A DNA stretch of 64,000 bases from an uncultured Pelagibacteraceae bacterium (GTDB lineage Bacteria; Pseudomonadota; Alphaproteobacteria; Pelagibacterales; Pelagibacteraceae): NCBI GenBank assembly GCA_902598655.1, contig CACKCQ010000005.1, positions 18,854-82,853 of the forward strand, read 5' to 3'. Positions within the stretch are counted from its first letter, which is position 1. Each line of letters starts with the position of its first letter. Position numbers and translations under genes: made by a program. The notes beneath the pieces were generated by a model. It was not told the origin of the DNA. It worked only from the letters and a program-made list of their open reading frames with translations, and did not search any database. Shown here piece after piece: positions 50,133-59,542 of the stretch.

Positions 50133-52286
50133 ATGGAATTTTTAAAAAAATATCCAAAAATATTTCAGTGGTTATTTCTAATAATTGTTTTCTTTGCTCT
50201 TTGTTTTGCTATTGATGTTCCAGAAACATATAAATTCATTAGAGGCCAAGCTGAATTCGTAAAAGACCCTAATCAAAGTAGTTATATATTTTTAGGCAAA
50301 GAAGTAAGATATTACGCCTTTGATGTTTTCTGGCGACTTCCTCCATTACTTGGATGGTTACCAATATGGATAAATGACTCCTTGTTTTTCTTAATGAATG
50401 AGTGGATGCCAATGGAGTTTTGGAATGAGGACACTCAAGAATTTAAAACCAGACCATTAGTTTTGCAAATTAGCAGAAATTTGACAGCTTTCATGACCTT
50501 TTTAATAGAATTAATTAGAGAAATTCTATTAGGTGGACTTGAAACAATTGTTGCCTTTACAAGTTGGGATTGGATCGATGCGAACCCTTGGGCAGAGTTA
50601 CCAGGTCTACCTTGGACAATAGTTGCAGCTGGTTTTGCAATACTTGCTTATAAATTAAGTGGTATTGGACTCGCTTTATTTGCCGGTTTAACAATGGTTT
50701 ACATTTCTATATTTGGACAATGGAAACCATCGATGCAAACACTCTCTTTTATTTTAGTTGCTGCGCCTCTATCTTTTATATTTGGGCTAGGTTTAGGTAT
50801 TGCAGCTTATAAAAGTAAACGTGTAGAAAAAGCTCTATATCCAATTCTATTAGTTATGCAAACAATGCCACAATATGCAGTATTAGTTCCTGCACTTGTT
50901 CTTTTTGGAGTCGGTGACCACGCAGCAGTAATTATAACTATGGTTGTTGCTGTTCCACCCATGATATTACTAACTTTACTAGGATTGAGAGCTATTCCTC
51001 CAGAAGTAATTGAAGCTGGAAGAATGAGTGGTTGTAATAATTGGCAACTAATGTCTAAAGTGCTAATTCCAACGGCCAGACGAGATATTTTAATTGGCGT
51101 AAACCAGGTTATCATGGTGTGCTTTTCTATGGCTGTTATTTCAGCCTTCATTGGAGCGAAAGGTCTAGGTTTTAATTTATTGTTAGCACTAAATCAGCTT
51201 AATATCGGATTAGCATTAGAAGCTGGTCTTTGTATTAGTCTAATTGCAATTTTATTAGATAAAATGTCATTAGCATGGGCAAACAAGCAAGTCGATTATT
51301 TTGGCAATTTGAATTTTTTTCAAAGAAATAAAAATTTATTATTTTTTAGTATTACGATAATAATTGGAATTTTACTCGCTTACTTTGGATCTGTTTATTT
51401 TAAAGGTGGTTACAATTATTTATTTGAAGTTCCACACAATAAAGGAATATCAACTGCTGATTTTTGGAATAAAGGTGTCGATTGGATTTTTGATACCTTC
51501 TTTGTTTATATAAAAGCATTTAATACATGGTTAATTCAAGAAGTGTTACAACCAATGAGGGCTTTGTATTTAAGGATGCCAGCTGTTGCTACATTAGTTC
51601 TAGTTGTTGGTGCAGGCTATTTAATTGGTGGAATTAGATCTGCATTAGTAGTTTGTGGTTTGACATTATTCATAGCTCTAAGCCCTTGGTGGGATAGAGC
51701 CTTAGTAACGGCTTACATGGCAACATTTGGGGTAATTGTCTCTTGTATAATTGGTTTTACAGTTGGCACATTATGTTTTCAAAATAAACATTCTGCAAAA
51801 TTTATGTTGGGCGTATGTGATATATTTCAAACATTTCCATCATTTGTTTATCTTATTCCAGTTATGATGCTTTTTGGAATAACTGACACTTCTGTTCTTA
51901 TTGCCGTCATTGTTTACGCAACTATACCGGCAACCAGATACACAATTGAAGGGCTTAGAAGTGTTCCAGCAGGTTTACATGATGCAGCGACGATGTCTGG
52001 TGTAAATAAATTTCAAAGATTAACAAAAATTGAATTTCCTTTAGCATTCCCTCATATGATGCTTGGTATAAATCAAACAATAGTGTTTGCATTATTTATG
52101 GTAATTATAGGGGCATTTATAGGCACAGAGGATTTAGGACAATATATTTTAAAAGCTTTATCAGATAAAAATGGTGCTGGTATTGGATTAACTTTAGGTA
52201 TTTGTGTAGCTTTTATAGGTTTAATTTTTGATAATTTGATAAGAACTTGGGTAGAAAAAAGAAAAAAACATCTAGGAATTGCTTAA
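50133..52286 (+). CDS. tmoV: Double permease of quaternary-amine/TMAO ABC transporter (TmoV-like)
   Basis: 717 residues containing two concatenated ProW-type permease domains. The first coupling loop (GLRAIPPEVIEAGRMSGCNNWQLMSKVLIPTARRD) is near 288-322 and the second (GLRSVPAGLHDAATMSGVNKFQRLTKIEFPLAFPHM) near 608-643. Each is preceded by a QTMPQYAVLVPALVLFG- or QTFPSFVYLIPVMMLFG-type helix. Thus one chain supplies both halves of the channel. An N-terminal extension of about 100 residues with a helix at 10-30 precedes domain 1. This fused form, next to tmoW and close to tmoX and tdm, fits TmoV. Inner membrane. Confidence 0.87.
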   Translation: MEFLKKYPKIFQWLFLIIVFFALCFAIDVPETYKFIRGQAEFVKDPNQSSYIFLGKEVRYYAFDVFWRLPPLLGWLPIWINDSLFFLMNEWMPMEFWNEDTQEFKTRPLVLQISRNLTAFMTFLIELIREILLGGLETIVAFTSWDWIDANPWAELPGLPWTIVAAGFAILAYKLSGIGLALFAGLTMVYISIFGQWKPSMQTLSFILVAAPLSFIFGLGLGIAAYKSKRVEKALYPILLVMQTMPQYAVLVPALVLFGVGDHAAVIITMVVAVPPMILLTLLGLRAIPPEVIEAGRMSGCNNWQLMSKVLIPTARRDILIGVNQVIMVCFSMAVISAFIGAKGLGFNLLLALNQLNIGLALEAGLCISLIAILLDKMSLAWANKQVDYFGNLNFFQRNKNLLFFSITIIIGILLAYFGSVYFKGGYNYLFEVPHNKGISTADFWNKGVDWIFDTFFVYIKAFNTWLIQEVLQPMRALYLRMPAVATLVLVVGAGYLIGGIRSALVVCGLTLFIALSPWWDRALVTAYMATFGVIVSCIIGFTVGTLCFQNKHSAKFMLGVCDIFQTFPSFVYLIPVMMLFGITDTSVLIAVIVYATIPATRYTIEGLRSVPAGLHDAATMSGVNKFQRLTKIEFPLAFPHMMLGINQTIVFALFMVIIGAFIGTEDLGQYILKALSDKNGAGIGLTLGICVAFIGLIFDNLIRTWVEKRKKHLGIA

Positions 52287-52292
52287 GCTTAA

Positions 52293-53252
52293 ATGAGAAA
52301 AATTTTAATAATAGGCGGTGGCGCAATGGGATCTGCTTTTACTTTTCCATGTATAGATAATAAAAATGAAGTAATTATCACAGAGCCTTACAATAAAACT
52401 TTTATTAAAAATTTGTCTTCAAAAAAGAAATATCATTCTAGTTTGAAAATAAATTTACCCACTAAATTAAAATACAAAAAATATTCGACTCATTTGTTAA
52501 AGAATAAATATGATTTAGTCGTTGTTGCGTTAAGTTTATCAGGAATAAATTTTATTAGTGAAGAATTTAAAAAATCAAACATCAAAAGCCCAATTCTTAT
52601 TCTTACTAAAGGTTTAAAGTATGAGAAAAAAAAACAGAAAATTTTTACTATTTCGGAGGATATAAAGAAAACTAACAAAAATATAAATGTTTCAGTTTTA
52701 AAAGGACCTTGCTTAGCAAAAGAACTTTCAAATAAAAAACAAACAAGTGTGATTGTTGCTAATAAGAATATCAAAACTGCAAAAAAAATTTGTAATATGA
52801 TAACTACAAAATACTATTTAACTGAAACTTCGAAAGATGTTATTGGAGTTGAGATCTGTTCTTCAATTAAAAATATTTATTCAATGATTATTGGGGCTGG
52901 AGATAGTTTAAATATGTCTTCAAGTTTATTCAAAAAATCTATAAATGAGATGATATATATTACTAAATATTTTAAAGGAAAAATTGAGACTGCTCTTGGA
53001 TTGGCTGGTGTTGGAGATCTATACGTCAGTGCTGCTGGAGGTAGAAATAGTAAAATGGGAAGTTACTTAGGGCAAGGCTATACATTTAACAATGCTAAAA
53101 GAAAATTTATGCCAAATGAAACTGTAGAGGGAGAGCAACTTGCAAGAGAAATTGCTCCATTTGTATTAAAAAAAATTCAACAAAAAAAAATCCCTTTGAT
53201 GACAAAATTAATTAAATCTATAATTAATAATAAAAAATTAATTTTAAATTAA
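52293..53252 (+). CDS. gpsA: NAD(P)-dependent glycerol-3-phosphate dehydrogenase-like protein
   Basis: 319 residues. The N-terminal Rossmann motif is IIGGGAMGSAFTFP at 5-18. The substrate domain has LKGPCLAKEL near 138, catalytic-Lys segment CSSIKNIYSMIIGAGD near 189-204 and GLAGVGDLYVSAAGGRNSKMG near 230-250, the GpsA signature. It interconverts dihydroxyacetone phosphate and glycerol 3-phosphate. The sequence is more divergent and Lys-rich than a housekeeping GpsA and sits 2 bases before a sugar-type ABC ATPase gene, so it may handle glycerol from an imported glycoside rather than phospholipid synthesis. It starts 6 bases after tmoV. Confidence 0.78.
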   Translation: MRKILIIGGGAMGSAFTFPCIDNKNEVIITEPYNKTFIKNLSSKKKYHSSLKINLPTKLKYKKYSTHLLKNKYDLVVVALSLSGINFISEEFKKSNIKSPILILTKGLKYEKKKQKIFTISEDIKKTNKNINVSVLKGPCLAKELSNKKQTSVIVANKNIKTAKKICNMITTKYYLTETSKDVIGVEICSSIKNIYSMIIGAGDSLNMSSSLFKKSINEMIYITKYFKGKIETALGLAGVGDLYVSAAGGRNSKMGSYLGQGYTFNNAKRKFMPNETVEGEQLAREIAPFVLKKIQQKKIPLMTKLIKSIINNKKLILN

Positions 53253-53254
53253 AA

Positions 53255-54340
53255 ATGGCAAGTATCAAAATAGATAAAGTAAACAAGTTTTTTGGTAACA
53301 CACATGTTATCAAAGATGTTTCTCTTGATATAAAAAGTGAGTCTTTCACAGTTCTAGTAGGCCCAAGCGGATGCGGTAAATCAACAATCTTAAGAATGAT
53401 TGCTGGTTTAGAGGAAATTAATTCAGGTACAATATCTATTGATGATAAAGTTGTAAATGATCTACCACCTAAAGAAAGAAATATTGCAATGGTATTTCAA
53501 TCTTATGCTCTTTATCCTCATATGACAGTATTTGATAATATGGCTTTTGGTTTAAAAATTGAAAAAAAATCAAAAGAAGAGATAGAGCAAAGAGTAATGG
53601 AGGCTGCTAAAATCTTACAGATAGAAGAGTATCTTAAGAGAAAACCCAAACAATTATCTGGAGGACAACGTCAAAGGGTGGCAATAGGTAGAGCAATTAC
53701 AAGAAAACCAAAAGTTTTTTTATTTGATGAACCATTATCTAACTTAGACGCAGCGTTAAGAGTCCAAATGAGGGTAGAATTAGCAAAATTACATGATCAA
53801 CTTAATGCTACCATGATATATGTAACTCACGATCAGACTGAAGCCATGACACTTGCAAATGATATTGTTGTATTGGATCAAGGTATAGTTTCACAAAAGG
53901 GATCACCAATGAACTTATATAATAACCCAGATAATTTATTTGTTGGAGGTTTTATAGGATCTCCAAAAATGAATTTTATAGATAGTAAAATTTTAAGCAA
54001 AAGTTCAAAGAGTTCTGAAGTAGATATAATGGGGACTGGAAAGTTAATTGTACCAAAAATTTCTGAGAATACTAAAGAAGGGGATAGAATAAAAATTGGT
54101 ATAAGACCAGAGCACTTAATTTTAAACTCAGATTCAGATTCTTTGTGGAAAAGTAAGGTTTTCGTCGTTGAAAAATTAGGGTCAGGAACATATTTATATT
54201 TAGAGAAAGAGGGAGATCCACTTGTTGTACAAACTGATGGGGACACTGATATTAAAGTAGGTGATACTGTTAAAATAGGTTTTGATCCATTTCGTTGCCA
54301 TTTATTTGATAATAGAGGTATTTCTTTTAAAAATTCCTAA
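53255..54340 (+). CDS. Sugar-type ABC transporter ATPase (UgpC/MsmK-like)
   Basis: 361 residues. Walker A is GPSGCGKSTILRM near 37-49, Q-loop FQSYALYPHMTVFDNMAFGL, signature LSGGQRQRVAIGRA, Walker B VFLFDEPLSNLDA, H-loop YVTHDQTEAM. The C-terminal third (after about 235) holds the TOBE/OB regulatory domain with KIGIRPEHLIL near 282-292. This is the pattern of MalK-like ATPases serving family-1 importers for sugars, glycerol phosphate or glycosides. It precedes the binding-protein and permease genes of what is probably the same transporter. Confidence 0.88.
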   Translation: MASIKIDKVNKFFGNTHVIKDVSLDIKSESFTVLVGPSGCGKSTILRMIAGLEEINSGTISIDDKVVNDLPPKERNIAMVFQSYALYPHMTVFDNMAFGLKIEKKSKEEIEQRVMEAAKILQIEEYLKRKPKQLSGGQRQRVAIGRAITRKPKVFLFDEPLSNLDAALRVQMRVELAKLHDQLNATMIYVTHDQTEAMTLANDIVVLDQGIVSQKGSPMNLYNNPDNLFVGGFIGSPKMNFIDSKILSKSSKSSEVDIMGTGKLIVPKISENTKEGDRIKIGIRPEHLILNSDSDSLWKSKVFVVEKLGSGTYLYLEKEGDPLVVQTDGDTDIKVGDTVKIGFDPFRCHLFDNRGISFKNS

Positions 54341-54374
54341 ATCAATCTCAGGTAGTATTGTATAAATTACATAC

Positions 54375-54403
54375 TTGTTATTCTTCTTTTAAATGTTCAT
54401 TAT
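54375..54403 (+). promoter_or_regulatory. Candidate promoter for the sugar-type binding protein
   Basis: TTGTTA (54375-54380), 17 bases and CATTAT (54398-54403) lie in the 111-base gap before the binding-protein gene. An alternative extended -10 (TGTATAAA, just downstream) exists. The clear ribosome site GAGGGG just before the ATG and this gap suggest separate transcription. The boxes are weak. Confidence 0.3.
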
Positions 54404-54451
54404 GTATAAATTTTTAAATAACTTTAAAAAACAAGAAAAAGAGGGGAATAT

Positions 54452-55780
54452 ATGTTTAAAAATATATTAATAACAATCTCTGCAATAGCTTTTGTTCTTA
54501 ATTCAATTGCATTTGCAGATATCAAATTCTGGACGACAGAAACTCAACCAGCAAGGATGGCTAAACAAGAAGAGATGGCTAAAGCCTTTGAAGCTAAAAC
54601 TGGAATTGGAGTTGAAGTTATCCCGATTGATGAAAAAGATTTAGGAACAAGAGCTACTGCAGCAGCTGCAGCAGGAGATCTTCCTGATGTAATTTATCAT
54701 ACACTACAATATGTATTACCGTGGGCTGAAGCCGGAATTTTAGATGTTGATGCAAATAATGATGTAGTTAAATCACTTGGAAAAAAAACCTTTGCACCAG
54801 GTGCTTTAAAAATGGCTAGTGCTGGTGGTAAAATTGCAGCGGTACCAGTTGATGGTTGGACACAAATGGTTGTTTATAGAAAAGATTTATTTGAACAAGC
54901 CGGATTGGAGCCACCAACAACATATGCAAACATTGAAAAAGCTATAGATGCTTTATCTAGCAATGAAATGTTCGGATTTGTTGCAGCAACTAAAACTGAT
55001 GAAAACTTTATGAGTCAGGTTTTAGAACATGTTCTACTTGCAAATGGAGTTAACATTGTCAAAAAGGGTGGAACAAAAAAACAAGGAAGAGCTTTAAAAA
55101 ATTCTTTACAGTTTTATAAAAAATTAGCTAAAGCTAGCCCTCCAGGAGAACTTTATTGGAAACAATCAAGAGAACTTTATTTTGCTGGTAAAACTCCAAT
55201 GATAATATGGTCACCATTTATCATGGATGAATTGGCTGGTTTAAGAGATTCAGCTCCACCAACAATTAATAATGATCCTACATCACCTGAATTGGCATCT
55301 AAAACTGGTTTTATAACTAATTTTAGTGGACCAAATAATGTAAAAGGTGCAGCTTGGGCGGATGTTAGATACTTTGGAATAACAGCAGATGCAGATACAG
55401 ATGAAGCTAAGCAGTTTATTCTTTATTCAATGGATGAGGGATACACTAGTACTTTATCTATTGCACCAGAAGGTAAATTCCCTGTAAGAAGAGGTAATGC
55501 GAGTGATCCAAATGCATTTACAACTGCTTGGAGTAAACTACCTGTTGGAGTTGATAGAAAAGCTCCTTTAACAGATCTATATTCTGCAGATGTAATAAAT
55601 AATATTGTTGCTGGTTTAGATACTGCTAATAGATGGGGTGTTAAAGAAGGTGAACTATCTAGAGCATCTAAAATTATTAACAATAAGTTTATAAATAGAA
55701 TCACTAGACAATATATTGACGATCAATTGACACTAGATGAAGCAGTAGATGAAATTAATACTGTACTAGCTAGCTTCTAG
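54452..55780 (+). CDS. Family-1 solute-binding protein (sugar/glycoside type)
   Basis: 442 residues. Signal peptide 1-22 (cleavage after AFA), then DIKFWTTETQPARMAKQEEMAKAFEAKTG, the usual opening of family-1 sugar-binding proteins. Further landmarks: DLPDVIYHTLQYVLPWAEAGIL near 78-98, VPVDGWTQMVVYRKDLF near 131-147, PMIIWSPF near 248. The Trp/Tyr-rich pocket segments fit a carbohydrate ligand. With a GH63-like glycosidase at the end of the operon the ligand is probably a small glycoside such as glucosylglycerol, glucosylglycerate or mannosylglycerate. That is inference. A terminator follows at 55801. Confidence 0.85.
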   Translation: MFKNILITISAIAFVLNSIAFADIKFWTTETQPARMAKQEEMAKAFEAKTGIGVEVIPIDEKDLGTRATAAAAAGDLPDVIYHTLQYVLPWAEAGILDVDANNDVVKSLGKKTFAPGALKMASAGGKIAAVPVDGWTQMVVYRKDLFEQAGLEPPTTYANIEKAIDALSSNEMFGFVAATKTDENFMSQVLEHVLLANGVNIVKKGGTKKQGRALKNSLQFYKKLAKASPPGELYWKQSRELYFAGKTPMIIWSPFIMDELAGLRDSAPPTINNDPTSPELASKTGFITNFSGPNNVKGAAWADVRYFGITADADTDEAKQFILYSMDEGYTSTLSIAPEGKFPVRRGNASDPNAFTTAWSKLPVGVDRKAPLTDLYSADVINNIVAGLDTANRWGVKEGELSRASKIINNKFINRITRQYIDDQLTLDEAVDEINTVLASF

Positions 55781-55800
55781 TAATTTAAAAAATTAAAAAA

Positions 55801-55830
55801 AGCGGGTAATATTAATTATCCGCTTTTTTT
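55801..55830 (+). terminator. Intrinsic terminator between binding-protein and permease genes
   Basis: AGCGGGTAAT (55801-55810) pairs with ATTATCCGCT (55814-55823), one G-U, followed by a run of T. The permease ATG is at 55832, directly after the T run, the same layout as at 1771-1803. A partial terminator inside the operon. Confidence 0.9.
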
Positions 55831-55831
55831 T

Positions 55832-57091
55832 ATGAGTTCAAAACTTGCAAAAATTGAAAAAAGAACAGCTTATCTTTTAATATTACCATCAGTTCTTTTA
55901 GTATTTTCTATAATTTTATTTCCAATATTTTCAAATATTTGGATAAGTTTTAAAAATGTAGAGCTCAAAGATTTAAGAATTCCTGAACCAAGAGCAAAAA
56001 AATTAGTAAAATCAATTAAAGATAATCCAACTCAAATAAAAATAATTTATAAATTAAGAAATAGTTCTCTTACACAAGAAATTACTAATGTAAAATTTAA
56101 AGATAAATATCCTGACAACATTGAACCAATAAGTTTAAATAATAAATGTCAATTTAAATCAAATTTACTTAAGTGTGAGTTAGGTAATTGGCCAAAAAAA
56201 TATCGAGAAAATTTAGAAATAGTATTTCAAAATACTAATAATCAAGAAATTTCCAAGAAGGAACTAAAATCTTATAAACCTAAACTATCAGGTAAGTCAC
56301 AAAATATATTATTAACTTATGAATTTACTTTAAATAATTTCAAAAAAGTAATTAAAGACAAAGCGTTTATAGATCTATTATCAACAACTTTTTATTACAC
56401 TTTTTTTGGAACAATAGGTGCAATAATTTTTGGAATTTTAGCTGCACAAATGGTAAATCAAAAATTTTTTGGAAGAACATTTATGAGAAGCGTTCTTTTA
56501 TTTCCTTATGTTGCGCCAGTTGTAGCTCTTGCTTATACCTGGGAACTTTTACTTGATCCAACAAGTGGAACTTTAAATAATTTGTTAATTAACTATCAAA
56601 TTATTGATGGGCCAATAAATTTACTAGGACAAAAATATGTAACTTTAAACATACTTGGTTTTGATTTTAAATTAAGGTTAGCATTAACAACTGTAATTAT
56701 TTTTGAAATTTGGAGATATTTTCCTCTAGCATTTTTATTTATTCTTGCTCGTCTTCAAGCAGTTCCAAAAGAGTTGTATGAAGCAGCTGATGTTGATGGT
56801 GCAAATCCTATCCAAAAATTTCTTAATATTACTTTGCCCCAGATATTAGCAGTGATTTCAATTCTATTTATGATTAGATTTATTTGGAATTTTAATAAAT
56901 TTGAAGACATCTTCTTACTCACTGGTGGGGCATCAGGCACAAGAACATTGCCAATAAATGTATATCAACAAGGTTTTTCAATTGGGGATATTGGTATGGG
57001 TTCCGCAGTTTCTATTGTGATTGTAGTGTTTCTATTAATTTTTATGTTTATCTATTTTAAACTTTTAGGAAAAAGAGCTGATGAAAATTAA
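55832..57091 (+). CDS. ABC transporter permease, UgpA/MalF-like, with periplasmic insertion
   Basis: 419 residues, well above the roughly 290-310 of a UgpA-type subunit. The first helix is at about 14-36 (LLILPSVLLVFSIILFPIFSNIWI). A hydrophilic stretch of about 130 residues (45-175) follows that reads as a beta-rich domain with two Cys (NKCQFKSNLLKCELGNW). The remaining helices start near 185. The coupling loop is EAADVDGANPIQKFLNITLPQI near 310-335. The insertion should face the periplasm. No ribosome site is visible because the terminator abuts the start. It overlaps the next permease gene by 11 bases. Confidence 0.86.
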   Translation: MSSKLAKIEKRTAYLLILPSVLLVFSIILFPIFSNIWISFKNVELKDLRIPEPRAKKLVKSIKDNPTQIKIIYKLRNSSLTQEITNVKFKDKYPDNIEPISLNNKCQFKSNLLKCELGNWPKKYRENLEIVFQNTNNQEISKKELKSYKPKLSGKSQNILLTYEFTLNNFKKVIKDKAFIDLLSTTFYYTFFGTIGAIIFGILAAQMVNQKFFGRTFMRSVLLFPYVAPVVALAYTWELLLDPTSGTLNNLLINYQIIDGPINLLGQKYVTLNILGFDFKLRLALTTVIIFEIWRYFPLAFLFILARLQAVPKELYEAADVDGANPIQKFLNITLPQILAVISILFMIRFIWNFNKFEDIFLLTGGASGTRTLPINVYQQGFSIGDIGMGSAVSIVIVVFLLIFMFIYFKLLGKRADEN

Positions 57092-58274
57092 AAATATATT
57101 TACTTATTGCTTTATCTCGTCTTTGTTTTTGTTTTCATTAATTTGTATTTGGAAAATTTTAGTTACATTACAAGGAATTGAAATAACAAATTTTAATTTT
57201 AATAAATTATTTATATTTGGAATAATTCTTTGTGCAATAAATCTTCTTATTGGGAAAAAATTAAATTTAAATATTAAAATAATTTTACTTGCACTTTTAT
57301 TTTCTATCTTTGATTATTTCATCTCAACAAATTTACCTATTTGGTATAGTTTTGGCATATTCTTAATTTCATTATTTTTTTTCAATAATATAAAAGATTA
57401 CGACAAAAACTTTTTGTCAAAAAATCATTCCTCTCAAAAATTATTCTTTAATTTTTTAACATTATTTGGAATTACACTGTTCTCTTTTGTAATTCTTTTC
57501 CCTTTTTATATGATGTTAGTTACAAGCTTTAAAACCCAGGCTTTGTTATTATTGAACCCTTTAGACTTTAGTATTAACTTTGCACAAGGATTGCCAGAGT
57601 TGTTCAAATCTTATTTTATAGTATTCAAAGATTATAATTTTGGAAGATATATGCTAACGAGCACAATAGTCTCCTTAGGCACAGTCATTATAACATTAAT
57701 ATTTGCTATACCAGCTGCTTACGCGGTTGCAAGACTTAATTTCTTTGGAAAAAATTTTTTATCAACATCCATATTGATAATTTATTTGTTTCCAGCGATA
57801 GTTTTAGTGATACCTTTGTACACAATTTTTAGTCAACTTGGTTTAAGAAATTCTATTGAGGGTTTGCTAATAGTTTATACAGCTACGACTTTACCTGTAG
57901 CTATTTATATGTTGCAAGGTTACTTTAAAAGTATACCAAAAGAATTAGAAGAAGCAGGGATAATAGATGGGCAAAATTGGCTTGGTATAATTTTTAAAAT
58001 TATACTTCCGCTAAGTTTGCCTGCAATATCATCGGTAGCCTTGTATGTATTTATGATAGCTTGGAATGAATTTTTGTTTTCATTAATGTTTTTAGACCGG
58101 CCAAATACATTCACATTATCAAGAGCTATTCAGTTTCTGAATGTTGGAGCTGAAACACCTAGACAATATTTAATGGCAGGGTCTGTAGTAGTAACTTTGC
58201 CTATTTTAATAATTTTTGTTTATTTTGAAAAATATTTAGTAAGCGGTCTCACCGCAGGAAGTGTTAAAGGATAA
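57081..58274 (+). CDS. ABC transporter permease, UgpE/MalG-like, with extra N-terminal helices
   Basis: 397 residues against about 275-280 usual for MalG/UgpE. An added N-terminal region (1-120) holds about four hydrophobic segments (YCFISSLFLFSLICIWKILV, LFIFGIILCAINLLIG, IILLALLFSIFDYFI, FGIFLISLFFF). The canonical permease part starts near 130 with FSFVILFPFYMMLVTSFK. The coupling loop KSIPKELEEAGIIDGQNWLGIIFKIILPLS is near 278-308. It overlaps the upstream permease by 11 bases and the downstream hydrolase by 1 base, so the three are co-translated. Inner-membrane channel subunit. Confidence 0.87.
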   Translation: MKIKNIFTYCFISSLFLFSLICIWKILVTLQGIEITNFNFNKLFIFGIILCAINLLIGKKLNLNIKIILLALLFSIFDYFISTNLPIWYSFGIFLISLFFFNNIKDYDKNFLSKNHSSQKLFFNFLTLFGITLFSFVILFPFYMMLVTSFKTQALLLLNPLDFSINFAQGLPELFKSYFIVFKDYNFGRYMLTSTIVSLGTVIITLIFAIPAAYAVARLNFFGKNFLSTSILIIYLFPAIVLVIPLYTIFSQLGLRNSIEGLLIVYTATTLPVAIYMLQGYFKSIPKELEEAGIIDGQNWLGIIFKIILPLSLPAISSVALYVFMIAWNEFLFSLMFLDRPNTFTLSRAIQFLNVGAETPRQYLMAGSVVVTLPILIIFVYFEKYLVSGLTAGSVKG

Positions 58275-59533
58275 TGCAAAATAAAGTAGAAGAGGCAAAA
58301 AAAATATTATTGGGTAACAGAAAAAATGGTTACACACTTCCTACTAATAACAAATTATATCCTGCTCAATGGAATTGGGACTCAGCCTTTATTGCACTTG
58401 GTTATTCATGCTTTAATTTAGATTTTTCAATTATAGAAATTGAAACTTTGCTTAATGGTCAGTGGGACGATGGAATGGTACCTCACATTCTTTTTCATGA
58501 AAAAGACACATCTTATTTTCCAAATCACACAACTTGGCAATGTGGAAAAAATATTCCTTCATCTGGCATTACTCAGCCACCAGTTTTAGCTAGTATTTTG
58601 AGGAAAATTGTTGAAAAAAATCAACTTAGTAACGAACAACATTCAAGAATTGTAAATATAATAACAAAAATTAAAAATTATCATGATTGGTTCATAAAAT
58701 TCAGAGATCCTAATAAAACTGGCCTTGTATCCATATTACATCCTTGGGAGAGCGGGTATGATAATTCACCAATTTGGGATCAGCCAATGAGCAATATCAA
58801 AGTAGATAAAAACCTTAATTATAAAAGAAGAGATCTTGAAGTTTCAAACTCTGATGAGAGACCTTTAAAAACTGATTATGATAGATATATAACTTTAAGA
58901 GATCAATTTAGGGATGTTCAGTATGATCCATATAAATTGTATGAGATTTCTGATTTTAATGTAGTAGATGTTGGATTTAATGCTTTATTTTTAAGAGCGA
59001 ATAAAGATCTGCTTAGCTTAGCTAAAGATTTTGATTTAAATTTTGATCATTTAAATAATTTCGTGTCCAAATCTGAAAATGAAATATTAAAATTATATGA
59101 TGATAATGTTAATGATTTTGTCTCAAAAGATTTAAAAACTAACTTGAATATCGTTGTTCCATCAATAACAAATTATTTTACTCTCTACGCAAATTTACAA
59201 GATGATGAAATAAATAAAAAAATTATTAATAATTTAAAAAATCATAATATTAATGACAATTACTGTTTCTCAACAATAAAACCAAATCATCCTTCATTTG
59301 AAGAAAAAAGATATTGGAGAGGTCCAATATGGATAAATTGTAATTGGTTGATTTATCAAGGACTTATAAAAAAAGAGCCAGAATATGCAAATGAAATCAA
59401 AAAAAAAACTTTAGAATTAATTGAAGAAAAAGGTTTCCATGAATATTACAGTTATAAAGATGGATCAGTTATGGGCGCAAATAATTTCTCATGGAGCGCA
59501 GCTTTATATTTGGACTTAGTTCTAGAAAATTAG
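58274..59533 (+). CDS. GH63-like glycoside hydrolase (mannosylglycerate/glucosylglycerate hydrolase type)
   Basis: 419 residues of an (alpha/alpha)6 barrel. The blocks AQWNWDSAFIALGY near 34-47, GQWDDGMVPHILFHEKDTSYFP near 66-88, SGITQPPVLASIL near 97-109, HPWESGYDNSPIWDQPM near 155-171, RGPIWINCNWLIYQGL near 353-368 and FHEYYSYKDGSVMGANNFSWSAA near 388-410 match mannosylglycerate-hydrolase-type GH63 proteins from memory. Likely catalytic acids are the Asp in ESGYDN and the Glu in HEYY. There is no signal peptide, so hydrolysis would occur in the cytoplasm after import. It overlaps the permease gene by one base. Glucose or mannose plus glycerol or glycerate would be the products. Confidence 0.72.
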   Translation: MQNKVEEAKKILLGNRKNGYTLPTNNKLYPAQWNWDSAFIALGYSCFNLDFSIIEIETLLNGQWDDGMVPHILFHEKDTSYFPNHTTWQCGKNIPSSGITQPPVLASILRKIVEKNQLSNEQHSRIVNIITKIKNYHDWFIKFRDPNKTGLVSILHPWESGYDNSPIWDQPMSNIKVDKNLNYKRRDLEVSNSDERPLKTDYDRYITLRDQFRDVQYDPYKLYEISDFNVVDVGFNALFLRANKDLLSLAKDFDLNFDHLNNFVSKSENEILKLYDDNVNDFVSKDLKTNLNIVVPSITNYFTLYANLQDDEINKKIINNLKNHNINDNYCFSTIKPNHPSFEEKRYWRGPIWINCNWLIYQGLIKKEPEYANEIKKKTLELIEEKGFHEYYSYKDGSVMGANNFSWSAALYLDLVLEN

Positions 59534-59542
59534 ATTAGATTT

